DNA of 64,000 nt from assembly GCA_047974765.1 (NCBI GenBank), contig JBKECP010000036.1, forward strand, positions 1 to 64,000. The letters run 5' to 3'. Of the stretch, positions 41,984-51,138 are shown one piece after another. The notes beneath the pieces were generated by a model, which saw only the letters and a list, made by a program, of their open reading frames with translations, was not told where the DNA came from and ran no database searches. The number at the start of each line of letters is the position of its first letter. Position 1 is the stretch's first letter. This stretch comes from JBKECP01 sp047974765. Lineage in GTDB: Bacteria; Pseudomonadota; Gammaproteobacteria; Pseudomonadales; Halieaceae. The position numbers and the translations under genes are program-made.

Positions 41984-42886
41984 ATGTCTTTAAACCGCGA
42001 ATCCGCCCTTCATATTGCCCAGGTTCTGACCGAGGCGCTGCCCTATATCCAGAACTTCAATGGTCGCACAGTGGTAGTAAAATTCGGTGGTAACGCCATG
42101 GTTGACCCAAAACTTCACGAAAGTTTTGCACGGGATGTGGTGTTAATGAAACTGGTAGGTATGAATCCGGTGGTTGTTCACGGCGGCGGCCCTCAGATCG
42201 GCAGATTGCTGGAAAAACTGAATATCCACACTGAATTTGTCAACGGCATGCGTGTAACGGATGCTCAGACTATGGATGTGGTCGAAATGGTACTCGGTGG
42301 TAGCGTCAACAAGGAAATTGTCTCTTCTATCAGTCGCAGCGGCGGCAAAGCCATCGGCGTCACAGGTAAGGACGGTGGCCTGATTCGGGCCCGCAAACTT
42401 AAAGTGAACCGTTTCAGCCCAGAACTGGGTGCATCGGAAATAGTTGATATCGGCCACGTGGGAGAGGTTGAAGATATCGATATCGGCGTACTGAACGTTA
42501 TTCTTGGCAGCGATTTCATTCCGGTTATCGCCCCCATCGGGGTTGATCACGAGGGCAATACCTATAATATCAACGCCGATTTGGTAGCAGGCAAAATTGC
42601 CCAGGTGTTGCGCGCAGAAAAATTGATGCTGCTAACCAATGTATCGGGTTTGCTCGATAAGCAGGGCAATGTACTGACCGGTCTCAGCACAGGCCAGGTG
42701 GATGAGCTGATCGCCGACGGCACTATCAGCGGTGGCATGCTACCCAAGATTGGCTGCGCATTGGATGCGGTCAAATCGGGTGTATCAAGCGCCCATATTA
42801 TCGACGGGCGAGTGCCGCATGCCGTGCTGTTGGAAATTTTTACCGATGTCGGTATTGGCACCTTAATCAGCAATCGCAGCCGCTGA
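41984..42886 (+). CDS. argB: Acetylglutamate kinase
   Basis: A 300-residue amino-acid kinase phosphorylating N-acetylglutamate in arginine synthesis. It has TVVVKFGGNAMVDPKLHESF, VVVHGGGPQIGRLLEKL, VSSISRSGGKAIGVTGKDGG, the nucleotide segment LMLLTNVSGLLDKQGNVL and GGMLPKIGCALDAVKSGVSS. The ATG at 41984 is chosen since homologues start just before the LTEALPYIQ helix; an upstream in-frame start lies inside algC. It follows algC by 41 bases. Confidence 0.97.
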   Translation: MSLNRESALHIAQVLTEALPYIQNFNGRTVVVKFGGNAMVDPKLHESFARDVVLMKLVGMNPVVVHGGGPQIGRLLEKLNIHTEFVNGMRVTDAQTMDVVEMVLGGSVNKEIVSSISRSGGKAIGVTGKDGGLIRARKLKVNRFSPELGASEIVDIGHVGEVEDIDIGVLNVILGSDFIPVIAPIGVDHEGNTYNINADLVAGKIAQVLRAEKLMLLTNVSGLLDKQGNVLTGLSTGQVDELIADGTISGGMLPKIGCALDAVKSGVSSAHIIDGRVPHAVLLEIFTDVGIGTLISNRSR

Positions 42887-42989
42887 CAGAGAACTCGCTC
42901 ACACTGTTGCAATTTGACGGGATGCATTTTATTGCAGGCCCAGGAGTGAAGGGCTAGCATTAATTCCCTTTTCTTATTAGCTGAGCCTC

Positions 42990-43595
42990 ATGCCTCGTAA
43001 AAATTCCCAGCGTCGACAGCAGATCCTTGAAGCTCTGGCAGAGATGTTGGAAGCTAGGCCTGGTGAGCGCATTACCACGGCGGGACTCGCACGACAGGTC
43101 GGTGTTTCTGAGGCTGCGCTTTACCGGCACTTCCCCAGCAAGTCAAAGATGTTTGAAGCCTTAATCGAGTTTATTGAAGAGACCCTGTTCAGCCGTATCA
43201 GTCTGATTCTGAGTGAGGGAACAGATGTTCGCAGCCGCTGTGAAAAGATTCTGACGCTACTGCTCACCTTCAGCGAGCGCAATCCCGGTATTACCCGTAT
43301 TTTGACCCGGGATGCACTGGCTGGAGAAACTGACCGCTTGCACAAACGGGTTGCCCAACTCTTTGATCGCTTTGAAACCCAGCTCAAACAGGTAATACGC
43401 GAGGCAGAACCACGCGAAGGCCTGCGCCCAAGCATTCCACTGCCAGTCGCAGTCAACCTGTTAATGGCCATCGTGGAAGGTAGAATTTCACAGTTTGTGC
43501 GCAGTGAATTCTCCCACCCACCCACCAATGGCTGGCAAGAACAATGGTCGTTACTGATTAAGAATTTCTTTCGGGAAAGCGTGGTCAGCCTATAG
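42990..43595 (+). CDS. slmA: Nucleoid-occlusion factor SlmA
   Basis: A 201-residue TetR-family DNA-binding protein which binds specific chromosomal sites and blocks FtsZ assembly over the nucleoid. The helix-turn-helix is at residues about 10-55 (RRQQILEALAEMLEARPGER, LARQVGVSEAALYRHFPSKS), and the C-terminal part keeps SlmA-like VNLLMAIVEGRISQFVRSEF. The position between argB and pyrE is conserved for slmA in related bacteria. It converges with the DUF4124 gene. Confidence 0.92.
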   Translation: MPRKNSQRRQQILEALAEMLEARPGERITTAGLARQVGVSEAALYRHFPSKSKMFEALIEFIEETLFSRISLILSEGTDVRSRCEKILTLLLTFSERNPGITRILTRDALAGETDRLHKRVAQLFDRFETQLKQVIREAEPREGLRPSIPLPVAVNLLMAIVEGRISQFVRSEFSHPPTNGWQEQWSLLIKNFFRESVVSL

Positions 43596-43658
43596 TCACA
43601 TAATGTACTGATTGTGCCCACAAACAGACTAACCGGGCCATTTCATATCCGGCAGCTA

Positions 43659-44342
43659 CTAGCGCTCACCTGACATATTTTGCCGCCGCAGTTCAACCAG
43701 CTCCAGCAATTGATCAAACCGTGCAATATCACTGTCAAAACCAGCTGCAATCTGCTGTTTTTCCTGCTCTCTGGTACGAACACTCTGCTCTGTATTAAGC
43801 AGTTCAATACGCAAGTCATCCATAACTTTGAGCTGATCCAGACTGACTTTCTGACCCCGGCGTTCTATGTCAGCAGCCTGGGCCTGTAATGCATCCATTC
43901 TGGATTTAAGGCCGACCCGATTACTTTTAAGAATCCCGATGCGAATATCCAGCTCACCCAAAGCCCGCGACTTTGCTGCCTCAATATCCTCAATAGAGCT
44001 ATAGCGCAACATCAGGCGCTCATCCCGCTCCTTTGATTCTTCTTTCGCCGCAAGCTCGGCAGCGCGAACCTTGACCTCTTCTGCCTGGGCAGCTTTCTCT
44101 TCGGCCGTAAGCTGGCGGGCAATAACCTCCAATACTTCGCCTTTGATATTGATGACTTCATAGCCCTGACCGGCATGCTCTACAGGAATGCGGTCATCAA
44201 TAACCAAAATACCTTCAGCGTTTACATAGCGATAATAACGCCGCTCATAATCACCGGCCTTCTTGCCGGAAGCGGCCGAAGCAGATGTTATTAATATAAC
44301 GGGCACAAACAGGCCCGCCAAAATTGTATGGCGGATAGTCAT
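43659..44342 (-). CDS. DUF4124-domain exported coiled-coil protein
   Basis: A 227-residue protein with a signal peptide (RHTILAGLFVPVILITSAS), then a DUF4124-like strand segment (YYRYVNAEGILVIDDRIPVE) and a long charged helical region (about residues 75-225, e.g. LTAEEKAAQAEEVKVRAAEL and LRIELLNTEQSVRTREQEK) expected to form a coiled coil in the periplasm. Its function is unknown. It lies downstream of pyrE on the same strand after 47 bases. Confidence 0.85.
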   Translation of the reverse strand: MTIRHTILAGLFVPVILITSASAASGKKAGDYERRYYRYVNAEGILVIDDRIPVEHAGQGYEVINIKGEVLEVIARQLTAEEKAAQAEEVKVRAAELAAKEESKERDERLMLRYSSIEDIEAAKSRALGELDIRIGILKSNRVGLKSRMDALQAQAADIERRGQKVSLDQLKVMDDLRIELLNTEQSVRTREQEKQQIAAGFDSDIARFDQLLELVELRRQNMSGER

Positions 44343-44389
44343 GTGCCAAATATAGAGCCTGACAATGGCTTAAACAAGTAGACCAAAGC

Positions 44390-45034
44390 TCAGTCTGAAC
44401 CAAAAGCTTCCCGGTATTTATACATATTGACAAGTACCTGATCTGAATCATCTTGAAGCTGCAGGTATTCGATGATGTGTGCCATATTGATGATACTCAC
44501 AACCCGGATACCATGGTTGCGCTCAATCTCCTGAATAGCCGACAGCTCACCTTCACCCCTTTCCTGACGATTCAGGCCGATAGCCACTCCCGCCAGCTTT
44601 GCGCCAGCGCCTTCAATCATGGCAATGACCTCACGCACGGCTGTACCGGCCGTAATCACATCATCGATCACCAACACCCGTCCCGTCAGTGGTGCACCAA
44701 CGAGTACACCACCCTCGCCGTGAGTCTTGGCTTCTTTACGGTTGTAGGTAAAAGGAACATTGCGGCCATGCTGGTCTGCCAAAGCAATTGCCGTTGCCGC
44801 CGCCAGCGGAATCCCTTTGTAGGCAGGCCCAAGCAGCACATCAAATGCAATGCCTGAATCAACGATGCATTGTGCATAACAGCGGCCCAACTCGGCCAAT
44901 GCCTCACCACTGGCAAAAGCGCCGGCATTGAAAAAATAGGGGCTACTACGGCCCGATTTTAGTGTAAAAGTGCCAAATTTGAGGGCCTGATGATGGCGTG
45001 CAAGCTCAATAAAAGCGGTCTGATAGGCTTTCAT
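44390..45034 (-). CDS. pyrE: Orotate phosphoribosyltransferase
   Basis: A 214-residue enzyme making OMP from orotate and PRPP in pyrimidine synthesis. It has the start LKFGTFTLKSGRSSPYFFNA, the GPAYKGIPLAAATAIAL substrate region, NRKEAKTHGEGG catalytic loop and the PRPP site VLVIDDVITAGTAVREVI. The neighbouring crc (divergent) and rph give the Pseudomonas-like order. Confidence 0.97.
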   Translation of the reverse strand: MKAYQTAFIELARHHQALKFGTFTLKSGRSSPYFFNAGAFASGEALAELGRCYAQCIVDSGIAFDVLLGPAYKGIPLAAATAIALADQHGRNVPFTYNRKEAKTHGEGGVLVGAPLTGRVLVIDDVITAGTAVREVIAMIEGAGAKLAGVAIGLNRQERGEGELSAIQEIERNHGIRVVSIINMAHIIEYLQLQDDSDQVLVNMYKYREAFGSD

Positions 45035-45250
45035 GTTCTATAGTTCTTCGTGTTGTGTAGTGTAGGCGATTTAACCGAAACGGGAATTGCTGTATAAGAC
45101 CAGTTCAAAATCAGAAAGACCCATTTTATATAATCCATCGTGATTTACCCGCATCTATCTATACGCGAATATTCCTGATTGTATCTTTGTAGATATTCGC
45201 AACTCGGGCAGGTCGGTTATGATACACGCTCTCATAAGAAGGGGCCATGA
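45035..45250. promoter_or_regulatory. Divergent pyrE/crc intergenic region
   Basis: 216 bases with no gene. It is AT-rich and must hold the pyrE (minus) and crc (plus) promoters; a Shine-Dalgarno-like AAGAAGGGG is at 45237-45245 before the crc ATG. No pyrimidine-attenuator hairpin with a T run was seen upstream of pyrE. Confidence 0.4.
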
Positions 45251-46015
45251 ATGAGAATAATCAGCTTCAGCGCAGACGGTATAAAGGATGCTGCTGAAAA
45301 AGGATTTTACGACTGGCTGAAAGATCAGGATGCCGAGTTTATCTGTATTCAGGATTTGCGTTGCAGTGAATATGATCTACAGGACAATCTTTATTTTCCC
45401 TCAGATTACAACGCTTACTTCTTCGATGATGTAGGCGGCAAAGCCAATGGTGTGGCTATTTATTGTAAACAGCTGCCTAAAGCAATTATGACCGGCCTTG
45501 GTTTTGGTGACTTTGACATGGAAGGTCGTTATATCCAGGCAGATTACGAGAATTTCAGTGTTGGCTGCCTGCTCGCACCCTATGCCGAAGCCGGTGATGA
45601 AGCACAACTGACTCACAAAACCGGGTTTTACGAACTGTTGAAAAGCCATCTACAGAAGATTCGCAATAAGCGCAGAGAATTTGTTTTTTGCGGCAACTGG
45701 CATTTGGCACACAGTCCTACAGATGTACAGGACACCGGGCGCAACAGCAATCGACCCGGCTTTCTTGCTGAAGAGCGGCAATGGGTGGATGAAATTCTTG
45801 AGACAGGCTACGTCGATGCCTTCCGTGAAATCAACTCTGACAGTGATGAATTCAGCTGGTGGCCCGAAGATGATCGCAGCAATGGCTTGCGCAGTGACTT
45901 TCAGCTAATTTCAAAAGAACTGAAATACCGTGTGGATTATGGTGCCATCTATACAGCCAAAGCGTTTAGCACTCACGCCCCGATTATCATGGATTACGAT
46001 ATCGAACTCGGCTGA
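45251..46015 (+). CDS. crc: Crc homologue (catabolite repression control)
   Basis: A 254-residue ExoIII-fold protein. In exonuclease III the metal and catalytic motifs are NG, QE, GDxN and SDHAP; here they read SADGIK, IQDLR, GNWHL and STHAPI, so most catalytic residues are lost, as in Pseudomonas Crc. It keeps Crc-like features (SWWP near the C-terminus, THAPIIMDYDIEL, GLGFGDFDMEGRYIQADY) and the pyrE-crc-rph location. Crc acts with Hfq to hold A-rich target mRNAs untranslated when preferred carbon is present. A residual nuclease cannot be fully excluded. Confidence 0.88.
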   Translation: MRIISFSADGIKDAAEKGFYDWLKDQDAEFICIQDLRCSEYDLQDNLYFPSDYNAYFFDDVGGKANGVAIYCKQLPKAIMTGLGFGDFDMEGRYIQADYENFSVGCLLAPYAEAGDEAQLTHKTGFYELLKSHLQKIRNKRREFVFCGNWHLAHSPTDVQDTGRNSNRPGFLAEERQWVDEILETGYVDAFREINSDSDEFSWWPEDDRSNGLRSDFQLISKELKYRVDYGAIYTAKAFSTHAPIIMDYDIELG

Positions 46016-46035
46016 ATTCCAAAACAGAATTCAGC
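46011..46035. terminator. Hairpin between convergent crc and rph
   Basis: GCTGAATTC (46011-46019), 7 bases and GAATTCAGC (46027-46035) form a perfect 9-bp stem covering both stop codons. No long T run follows, so a shared bidirectional terminator or mRNA 3'-end stabiliser is possible. Confidence 0.6.
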
Positions 46036-46750
46036 TTGCCAGTGCCGCCTTTTGTAATTCAATCAGCTCACGCACACCGTCAGCAGCTAGATCGAGCATG
46101 TTATTGAGTGCTTCGCGGCCAAAAACAGCACCTTCAGCCGTCCCTTGCACTTCAATAAAATGATCGCCTTCGGCCATAACCACATTCATATCTGTATCAG
46201 CCGCCGAGTCTTCGGGATAATCCAGATCAAGCACTGGCAGTCCCTGATATACACCAACAGAAACAGAAGCTATCAGGTGCCGCAGCGGATCACTACTGAT
46301 ACGTTTTGTACGTTGCAGGTGGTTGATAGCATCGACCAGTGCAACACAGGCACCGGTAATGGAAGCTGTCCGGGTGCCACCATCAGCCTGGATAACATCG
46401 CAGTCAATCATAATAGTATGTTCACCCAGTTGTTTCAGATCCACCGCCGCCCGCAATGAACGACCAATCAGGCGCTGAATTTCTACCGTTCGTCCGCCCT
46501 GCTTGCCCCGCGCGGCTTCCCGCCCCATACGGGTACCGGTGGAACGGGGCAGCATGCCGTATTCAGCGGTAATCCAGCCGCTGCCCTCTCCACGCAAAAA
46601 ACGAGGCACTCCCTCTTCAACCGAAGCGGTGCAAATCACCCGGGTATTGCCAAAACTGACCAGCACCGAACCCTCAGCATGACAGGTAAAATGGCGATTG
46701 ATCGAAATTTCACGCAATTGATCCGGGCGTCGTCCACTGGGGCGCTGCAT
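46031..46750 (-). CDS. rph: Ribonuclease PH
   Basis: A 239-residue phosphorolytic 3'-5' exoribonuclease trimming tRNA 3' ends. It shows MQRPSGRRPDQLREISI, HAEGSVLVSFGNTRVICTAS, AEYGMLPRSTGTRMGREAAR and VIQADGGTRTASITGACVAL. The ATG at 46750 is chosen since GAGGAG lies 6 bases upstream; the ATG at 46765 is part of that site. It is divergent from yicC, 191 bases apart. Confidence 0.96.
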   Translation of the reverse strand: MQRPSGRRPDQLREISINRHFTCHAEGSVLVSFGNTRVICTASVEEGVPRFLRGEGSGWITAEYGMLPRSTGTRMGREAARGKQGGRTVEIQRLIGRSLRAAVDLKQLGEHTIMIDCDVIQADGGTRTASITGACVALVDAINHLQRTKRISSDPLRHLIASVSVGVYQGLPVLDLDYPEDSAADTDMNVVMAEGDHFIEVQGTAEGAVFGREALNNMLDLAADGVRELIELQKAALAS

Positions 46751-46941
46751 ACCACCACTCCTCATTTAAACAATTGCCTGCCAGTATAAGCCAGACCGGC
46801 GCCAGATACAGACCCGGAATAACAAAAACACAGAACACCCGCTGTCTGGCGACCCGCTCCTGAATCGGCTTTGTATGTACTTTATGGCAGACACTGCACT
46901 AGACTTTACTTCTTTGACTGACCGTCGGGAATTATCTTCAC

Positions 46942-47814
46942 ATGATTCACAGCATGACTGCCTTCGCACGCGAATCACTCTCTACAGATCAGGGTAATCT
47001 GAGTGTAGAGCTTCGCAGTGTTAATCACCGCTATCTCGACTGTAGTTTCAAGATGCCCGAAAGCCTGCGTGTGCTGGAGGCTGATTTTCGTGATCGCACC
47101 AGCAAACAGCTTAACCGCGGTAAATTTGACTGTATGATTCGCCTTCAGTTCCAGAGCGGCCCGGGCACCAATGGCCCACTGGATATCGATGATCAAAAAT
47201 TGCATGAGGTCATTGCCCTCACCAATGCTATCAGCGGAAAAATTACCAGGCCTCAAGCTCTCAATCCTCTGGAAATCTTACAGTTTCCCGGTGTATGTAT
47301 AACGCCTGATGGCACTGAAAAAGCCCTGCAGGAAGCCGCCATTACCCTCTTTGACAGTGCCTTGCAATCGCTGCTTGAAAATCGTGCCCGTGAAGGTCAA
47401 AAACTGGCTACACTGATCAATGAGCGGCTTGTACAGGTCGCCCAGACTGTTGCAGACACCCGCAACAACCTGCCTGCCCTGTTGCTTTTGCAGCGCGAAC
47501 GGATAATCAGCCGTATTGAAGAACTCGATGTTGACATTGACCAGGGCCGCCTTGAACAGGAACTGGTTTATATGGTCCAAAAGGCCGATATAGATGAAGA
47601 ACTGGATCGCCTCGAAGCCCATATCAGTGAGGTCCACCATGCACTTGGCAAGGGCGGCCCCTGCGGCAGACGGCTCGATTTTTTGATGCAGGAATTCAAC
47701 CGTGAAGCCAATACACTGTCTTCCAAATCCATTGCCAGCAGTACCACCGCCAATGCTGTTGAGCTAAAGGTGTTGATTGAACAAATGCGTGAGCAGATCC
47801 AGAATATCGAATAG
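46942..47814 (+). CDS. yicC: YicC-family endoribonuclease
   Basis: A 290-residue protein with the YicC N-terminal domain (MIHSMTAFARESLSTDQGNL, ELRSVNHRYLDCSFKMPESL) and the DUF1732 C-terminus (GRRLDFLMQEFNREANTLSS, KSIASSTTANAVELKVLIEQ). YicC proteins are RNA endonucleases acting in RNA turnover. It is upstream of gmk by 62 bases, the conserved order rph/yicC-gmk-rpoZ-spoT. Confidence 0.95.
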   Translation: MIHSMTAFARESLSTDQGNLSVELRSVNHRYLDCSFKMPESLRVLEADFRDRTSKQLNRGKFDCMIRLQFQSGPGTNGPLDIDDQKLHEVIALTNAISGKITRPQALNPLEILQFPGVCITPDGTEKALQEAAITLFDSALQSLLENRAREGQKLATLINERLVQVAQTVADTRNNLPALLLLQRERIISRIEELDVDIDQGRLEQELVYMVQKADIDEELDRLEAHISEVHHALGKGGPCGRRLDFLMQEFNREANTLSSKSIASSTTANAVELKVLIEQMREQIQNIE

Positions 47815-47876
47815 ATAGACAGCCCCTCACTGACAAGCCTTACAATGGCGTTTTATCAAACAGGAACAGACCGTCC

Positions 47877-48494
47877 ATGAGCGCAAGAGGCACTCTTTAT
47901 ACTGTTTCAGCTCCCAGCGGGGCCGGTAAAACCAGCCTGGTGGCTGCGCTGATTGAGAGCGAACCCAACCTGTGTGTATCGGTTTCCCATACCACCCGCC
48001 CAATACGACCGGGTGAAAAAGACGGTATCAATTATCATTTTGTTGATGAGGGACAATTCACCAAAATGCTCGGGCAATCGGCTTTTCTGGAACATGCCCG
48101 TGTTTTTGGCAACCTCTACGGTACCTCTCAGGCCTGGGTGGAAGCTGAATTGGCAGCAGGCAGGGACATCATTCTGGAAATCGACTGGCAGGGTGCCGCC
48201 CAGGTCAAGCACCTGCTGCCCGACACCCTGGCCATCTTCATCCTGCCACCTTCACGGCAGACACTACAACAGCGCCTGACGCATCGGGGTCAGGATGAAC
48301 AGCGCATCATCGAGGCCCGCATGGCTGAGGCTGTGCAGGAAATGACCCACTATGTACAGTCAGATTTTCTGGTGGTTAATAATATCTTTGAGGAGGCACT
48401 GACAGAGCTCAAGGCTATCATCACCAGCCAGCGCCTGCGCACCGCACGCCAGAGTGAGTGCCTTATTCCCCTGTTGCAGGATTTGCTGGGTTAG
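47877..48494 (+). CDS. gmk: Guanylate kinase
   Basis: A 205-residue enzyme phosphorylating GMP to GDP with ATP. P-loop YTVSAPSGAGKTSLVAALIE, GMP site VSVSHTTRPIRPGEKDGINY and FLEHARVFGNLYGT, and lid LEIDWQGAAQVKHL. It feeds the guanine nucleotide pool near spoT, which uses GTP/GDP derivatives. Confidence 0.97.
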   Translation: MSARGTLYTVSAPSGAGKTSLVAALIESEPNLCVSVSHTTRPIRPGEKDGINYHFVDEGQFTKMLGQSAFLEHARVFGNLYGTSQAWVEAELAAGRDIILEIDWQGAAQVKHLLPDTLAIFILPPSRQTLQQRLTHRGQDEQRIIEARMAEAVQEMTHYVQSDFLVVNNIFEEALTELKAIITSQRLRTARQSECLIPLLQDLLG

Positions 48495-48705
48495 TGAACA
48501 GGCATTTTTACCAGCCGCAGGGCTAGACGCCGCCCCCGCCTGTTGCGATATAATTACCGATCTTTTCGGATTCCGAAAGAGTAACGTTGTGTTCATCAAT
48601 TGAGCACTTTTATTAGCGGCACATACTTTTTGTAGCAGCTGCAACAATGACCCTTGTCTTTAAGTTGTATTCACAAACAGACAAGTAATTGCAATGGAAA
48701 GATAA
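48495..48705 (+). promoter_or_regulatory. Intergenic region before rpoZ
   Basis: 211 bases without a gene. It contains a short inverted repeat CTTTTCGG-ATT-CCGAAAG (about 48560-48580), possibly the end of the gmk transcript or part of the rpoZ leader, followed by an AT-rich stretch (48590-48690) that is a likely promoter zone. GGAAAG lies at 48695-48700, just ahead of the rpoZ ATG. Confidence 0.4.
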
Positions 48706-48966
48706 ATGGCACGTGTAACTGTTGAAGACTGCCTGGGCAATGTATCCAATCGCTTTGAGCTGGTTATGGTTGCCAGCAAGCGTGCCCGGCAAATCGCCAC
48801 TGGCGGCAAAGATCCGCTGGTCAATGAAGAATCCGACAAACCAACCGTGGTTGCCCTGCGCGAAATTGCCGAGGGTTTAATCTCCCCCGATATTCTCAGC
48901 CGTGAAGACGAGCTGGATGCCGAGGAAGAGCTGGCTGTGGTTATGGAGGCCAGCGAGTCGGTATAA
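48706..48966 (+). CDS. rpoZ: RNA polymerase omega subunit
   Basis: An 86-residue omega subunit that helps fold and hold the beta-prime subunit and forms part of the ppGpp site. It has MARVTVEDCLGNVSNRFELV, VASKRARQIATGGKDPLVNE and KPTVVALREIAEG, then an acidic tail. It is in one operon with spoT 31 bases downstream. Confidence 0.97.
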   Translation: MARVTVEDCLGNVSNRFELVMVASKRARQIATGGKDPLVNEESDKPTVVALREIAEGLISPDILSREDELDAEEELAVVMEASESV

Positions 48967-48997
48967 CCCCCGGGAGGGCGTTGTTTCGTAACACACC

Positions 48998-51109
48998 ATG
49001 CTGACTATCGACGCCCTCGATTCGACTCTTCGCACTTACCTTGATACGAATCAGGCACAACAGGTTCGCCGCGCCTATTACTATGCTGAACAGGCGCATT
49101 ACGGCCAGCAGCGGCGCAGTGGTGAACCCTATGTAACCCATCCTCTGGCTGTTGCCAATATCCTTGCCGATATGCACATGGACCATCAGAGCCTGATGGC
49201 AGCCATGCTGCACGATGTCATCGAAGATACAGGGATCGACAAATCAGCTATTGATATCCAATTCGGCGCTACAGTTGCCGATCTGGTCGATGGCGTCAGC
49301 AAGCTGACCCAGATGGAATTTAATTCACTGGCAGAAAAGCAGGCCGAGAACTTCCAGAAAATGGCATTGGCTATGGCTCGGGATATCCGGGTTATTCTGG
49401 TCAAACTGGCAGATCGCCTGCACAATATGCGCACCCTCGGTGTGCTTCGGCCCGATAAGGCCCGCCGTATCGCCCGTGAAACCCTCGATATTTACGCGCC
49501 TATTGCCATGCGTCTGGGCATGAACTCAGTACGGATGGAATTTGAAGATCTGGGTCTGCGGGCACTGCATCCCATGCGGGCCCGGCGTATTGAAGCGGCC
49601 AAGCAGGCCGCCAGCGGTAATCGCAAGGCAGTTATCGAACAGATCCGCAATCAAATTGTCTCAACACTGGCCCTGGAGGGTCACAAAGCCCAGGTAACAG
49701 GCCGCGAAAAGCACCTTTATTCCATCTATAAAAAGATGAAGTCCAAAAAGAAATCCTTTGCGGAAATTATGGACCTGTACGCCTTTCGCATCATTGTTGA
49801 CTCCGTTGATACCTGTTATCGCGTACTGGGTTGCATGCACAGCCTTTATAAACCGGTACCGGGAGAATTCAAAGACTATATTGCTATCCCTAAAGCCAAC
49901 GGTTACCAGTCACTGCATACAGGGCTGGTCAGCATGCACGGCATTCCCATTGAAATTCAGATTCGCACAGCGGAAATGGAAGATATGGCCAACAACGGTA
50001 TTGCCGCTCACTGGCTCTATAAAAGTGATGGCCAAAATGCAACATCCAGCCAGACCCGCGCACGACAATGGGTGCAGGGCTTACTGGAAATGCAACAACG
50101 GGCAGGTAATTCACTGGAGTTTATCGAGAGCGTCAAAATTGATCTCTTCCCGGATGAAATTTACGTATTTACCCCTAAAGGTCGTATTCAGGCACTACCC
50201 AGAGGAGCAACAGCCGTTGATTTTGCCTATGCCGTTCACACCGATGTTGGCAATAGCTGCGTAGCCTGTCGTATCAACCGGCGACTGGCGCCGCTATCAG
50301 AACCACTGCAAAGTGGCCAAACGGTTGAAATTATCACCGCACCGGGCGCGCGTCCCAATCCAAGCTGGTTTAATTATGCGGTGACAGCCAAGGCGCGCAC
50401 CAATATCCGCCATTACCTCAAACATCAGACTCGGGATGACTCCATTACACTTGGGCGGCGCTTGCTGGACAAGGCTCTGAATATTTTCGGTACCAGTCTC
50501 GATACGGTTGCACCTGGCCAGCTTCAGGACTATCTCAACCGCTATCAGTATGGAGGGCTTAATGATCTGCTTGAAGACATCGCCCGGGGTGAACGGTTGC
50601 CACCAATTACTGCCCAGCAGATTCTCGGCGAGAGCGGCACACCCTATCCGGCGCATAACGAACAGGACAGTCAACCGGTTGCTATTCGCGGTACTGAGGG
50701 TTTCATGGTCAGCTACGCCAAGTGCTGCCATCCAATTCCCGGCGATCCCATTGAGGGCTATTTGAGTTCAGAAAAAGGCATGGTTGTTCACCGCGACAGC
50801 TGTGGCAACCTGGCTGATATGAGAGATAACCGAGAGCGCTTGATAGCACTGCGCTGGGACGATGAAGTCGAGGGCGAATACCCCAGCCGATTGCGCATAG
50901 AAGCAGAAAACCAGCGGGGCATTTTTGCCATTATCGCCACCCGTATTAACAGTATGGGCGTTAATATCGAGCGCATCAGCAGTGAAGATAAAGACTATCA
51001 ATTCACCTATGTTGATCTGGATGTACGGGTTCACAACCGTGTTCATCTGGCCAGTATTCTCAAACGTCTGCGCTCAATTAATACCGTGCGACGTGTCAGC
51101 CGAATCTGA
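48998..51109 (+). CDS. spoT: Bifunctional (p)ppGpp synthetase/hydrolase SpoT
   Basis: A 703-residue RSH protein. The HD hydrolase domain (residues about 40-170) keeps HPLAVANILADMHMD, MLHDVIEDTGIDK and LADRLHNMRTLGVL; the synthetase domain (about 220-340) has AFRIIVDSVDTCYRVLGCMH and DYIAIPKANGYQSLHTGL. A TGS domain follows (IDLFPDEIYVFTPKGRIQAL) and an ACT domain ends the protein. It controls the stringent response. The position rpoZ-spoT-ridA identifies it as SpoT rather than RelA, with hydrolase motifs intact. Confidence 0.97.
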   Translation: MLTIDALDSTLRTYLDTNQAQQVRRAYYYAEQAHYGQQRRSGEPYVTHPLAVANILADMHMDHQSLMAAMLHDVIEDTGIDKSAIDIQFGATVADLVDGVSKLTQMEFNSLAEKQAENFQKMALAMARDIRVILVKLADRLHNMRTLGVLRPDKARRIARETLDIYAPIAMRLGMNSVRMEFEDLGLRALHPMRARRIEAAKQAASGNRKAVIEQIRNQIVSTLALEGHKAQVTGREKHLYSIYKKMKSKKKSFAEIMDLYAFRIIVDSVDTCYRVLGCMHSLYKPVPGEFKDYIAIPKANGYQSLHTGLVSMHGIPIEIQIRTAEMEDMANNGIAAHWLYKSDGQNATSSQTRARQWVQGLLEMQQRAGNSLEFIESVKIDLFPDEIYVFTPKGRIQALPRGATAVDFAYAVHTDVGNSCVACRINRRLAPLSEPLQSGQTVEIITAPGARPNPSWFNYAVTAKARTNIRHYLKHQTRDDSITLGRRLLDKALNIFGTSLDTVAPGQLQDYLNRYQYGGLNDLLEDIARGERLPPITAQQILGESGTPYPAHNEQDSQPVAIRGTEGFMVSYAKCCHPIPGDPIEGYLSSEKGMVVHRDSCGNLADMRDNRERLIALRWDDEVEGEYPSRLRIEAENQRGIFAIIATRINSMGVNIERISSEDKDYQFTYVDLDVRVHNRVHLASILKRLRSINTVRRVSRI

Positions 51110-51138
51110 AATAGAACCTATTCATTACAGGAGTCAAC

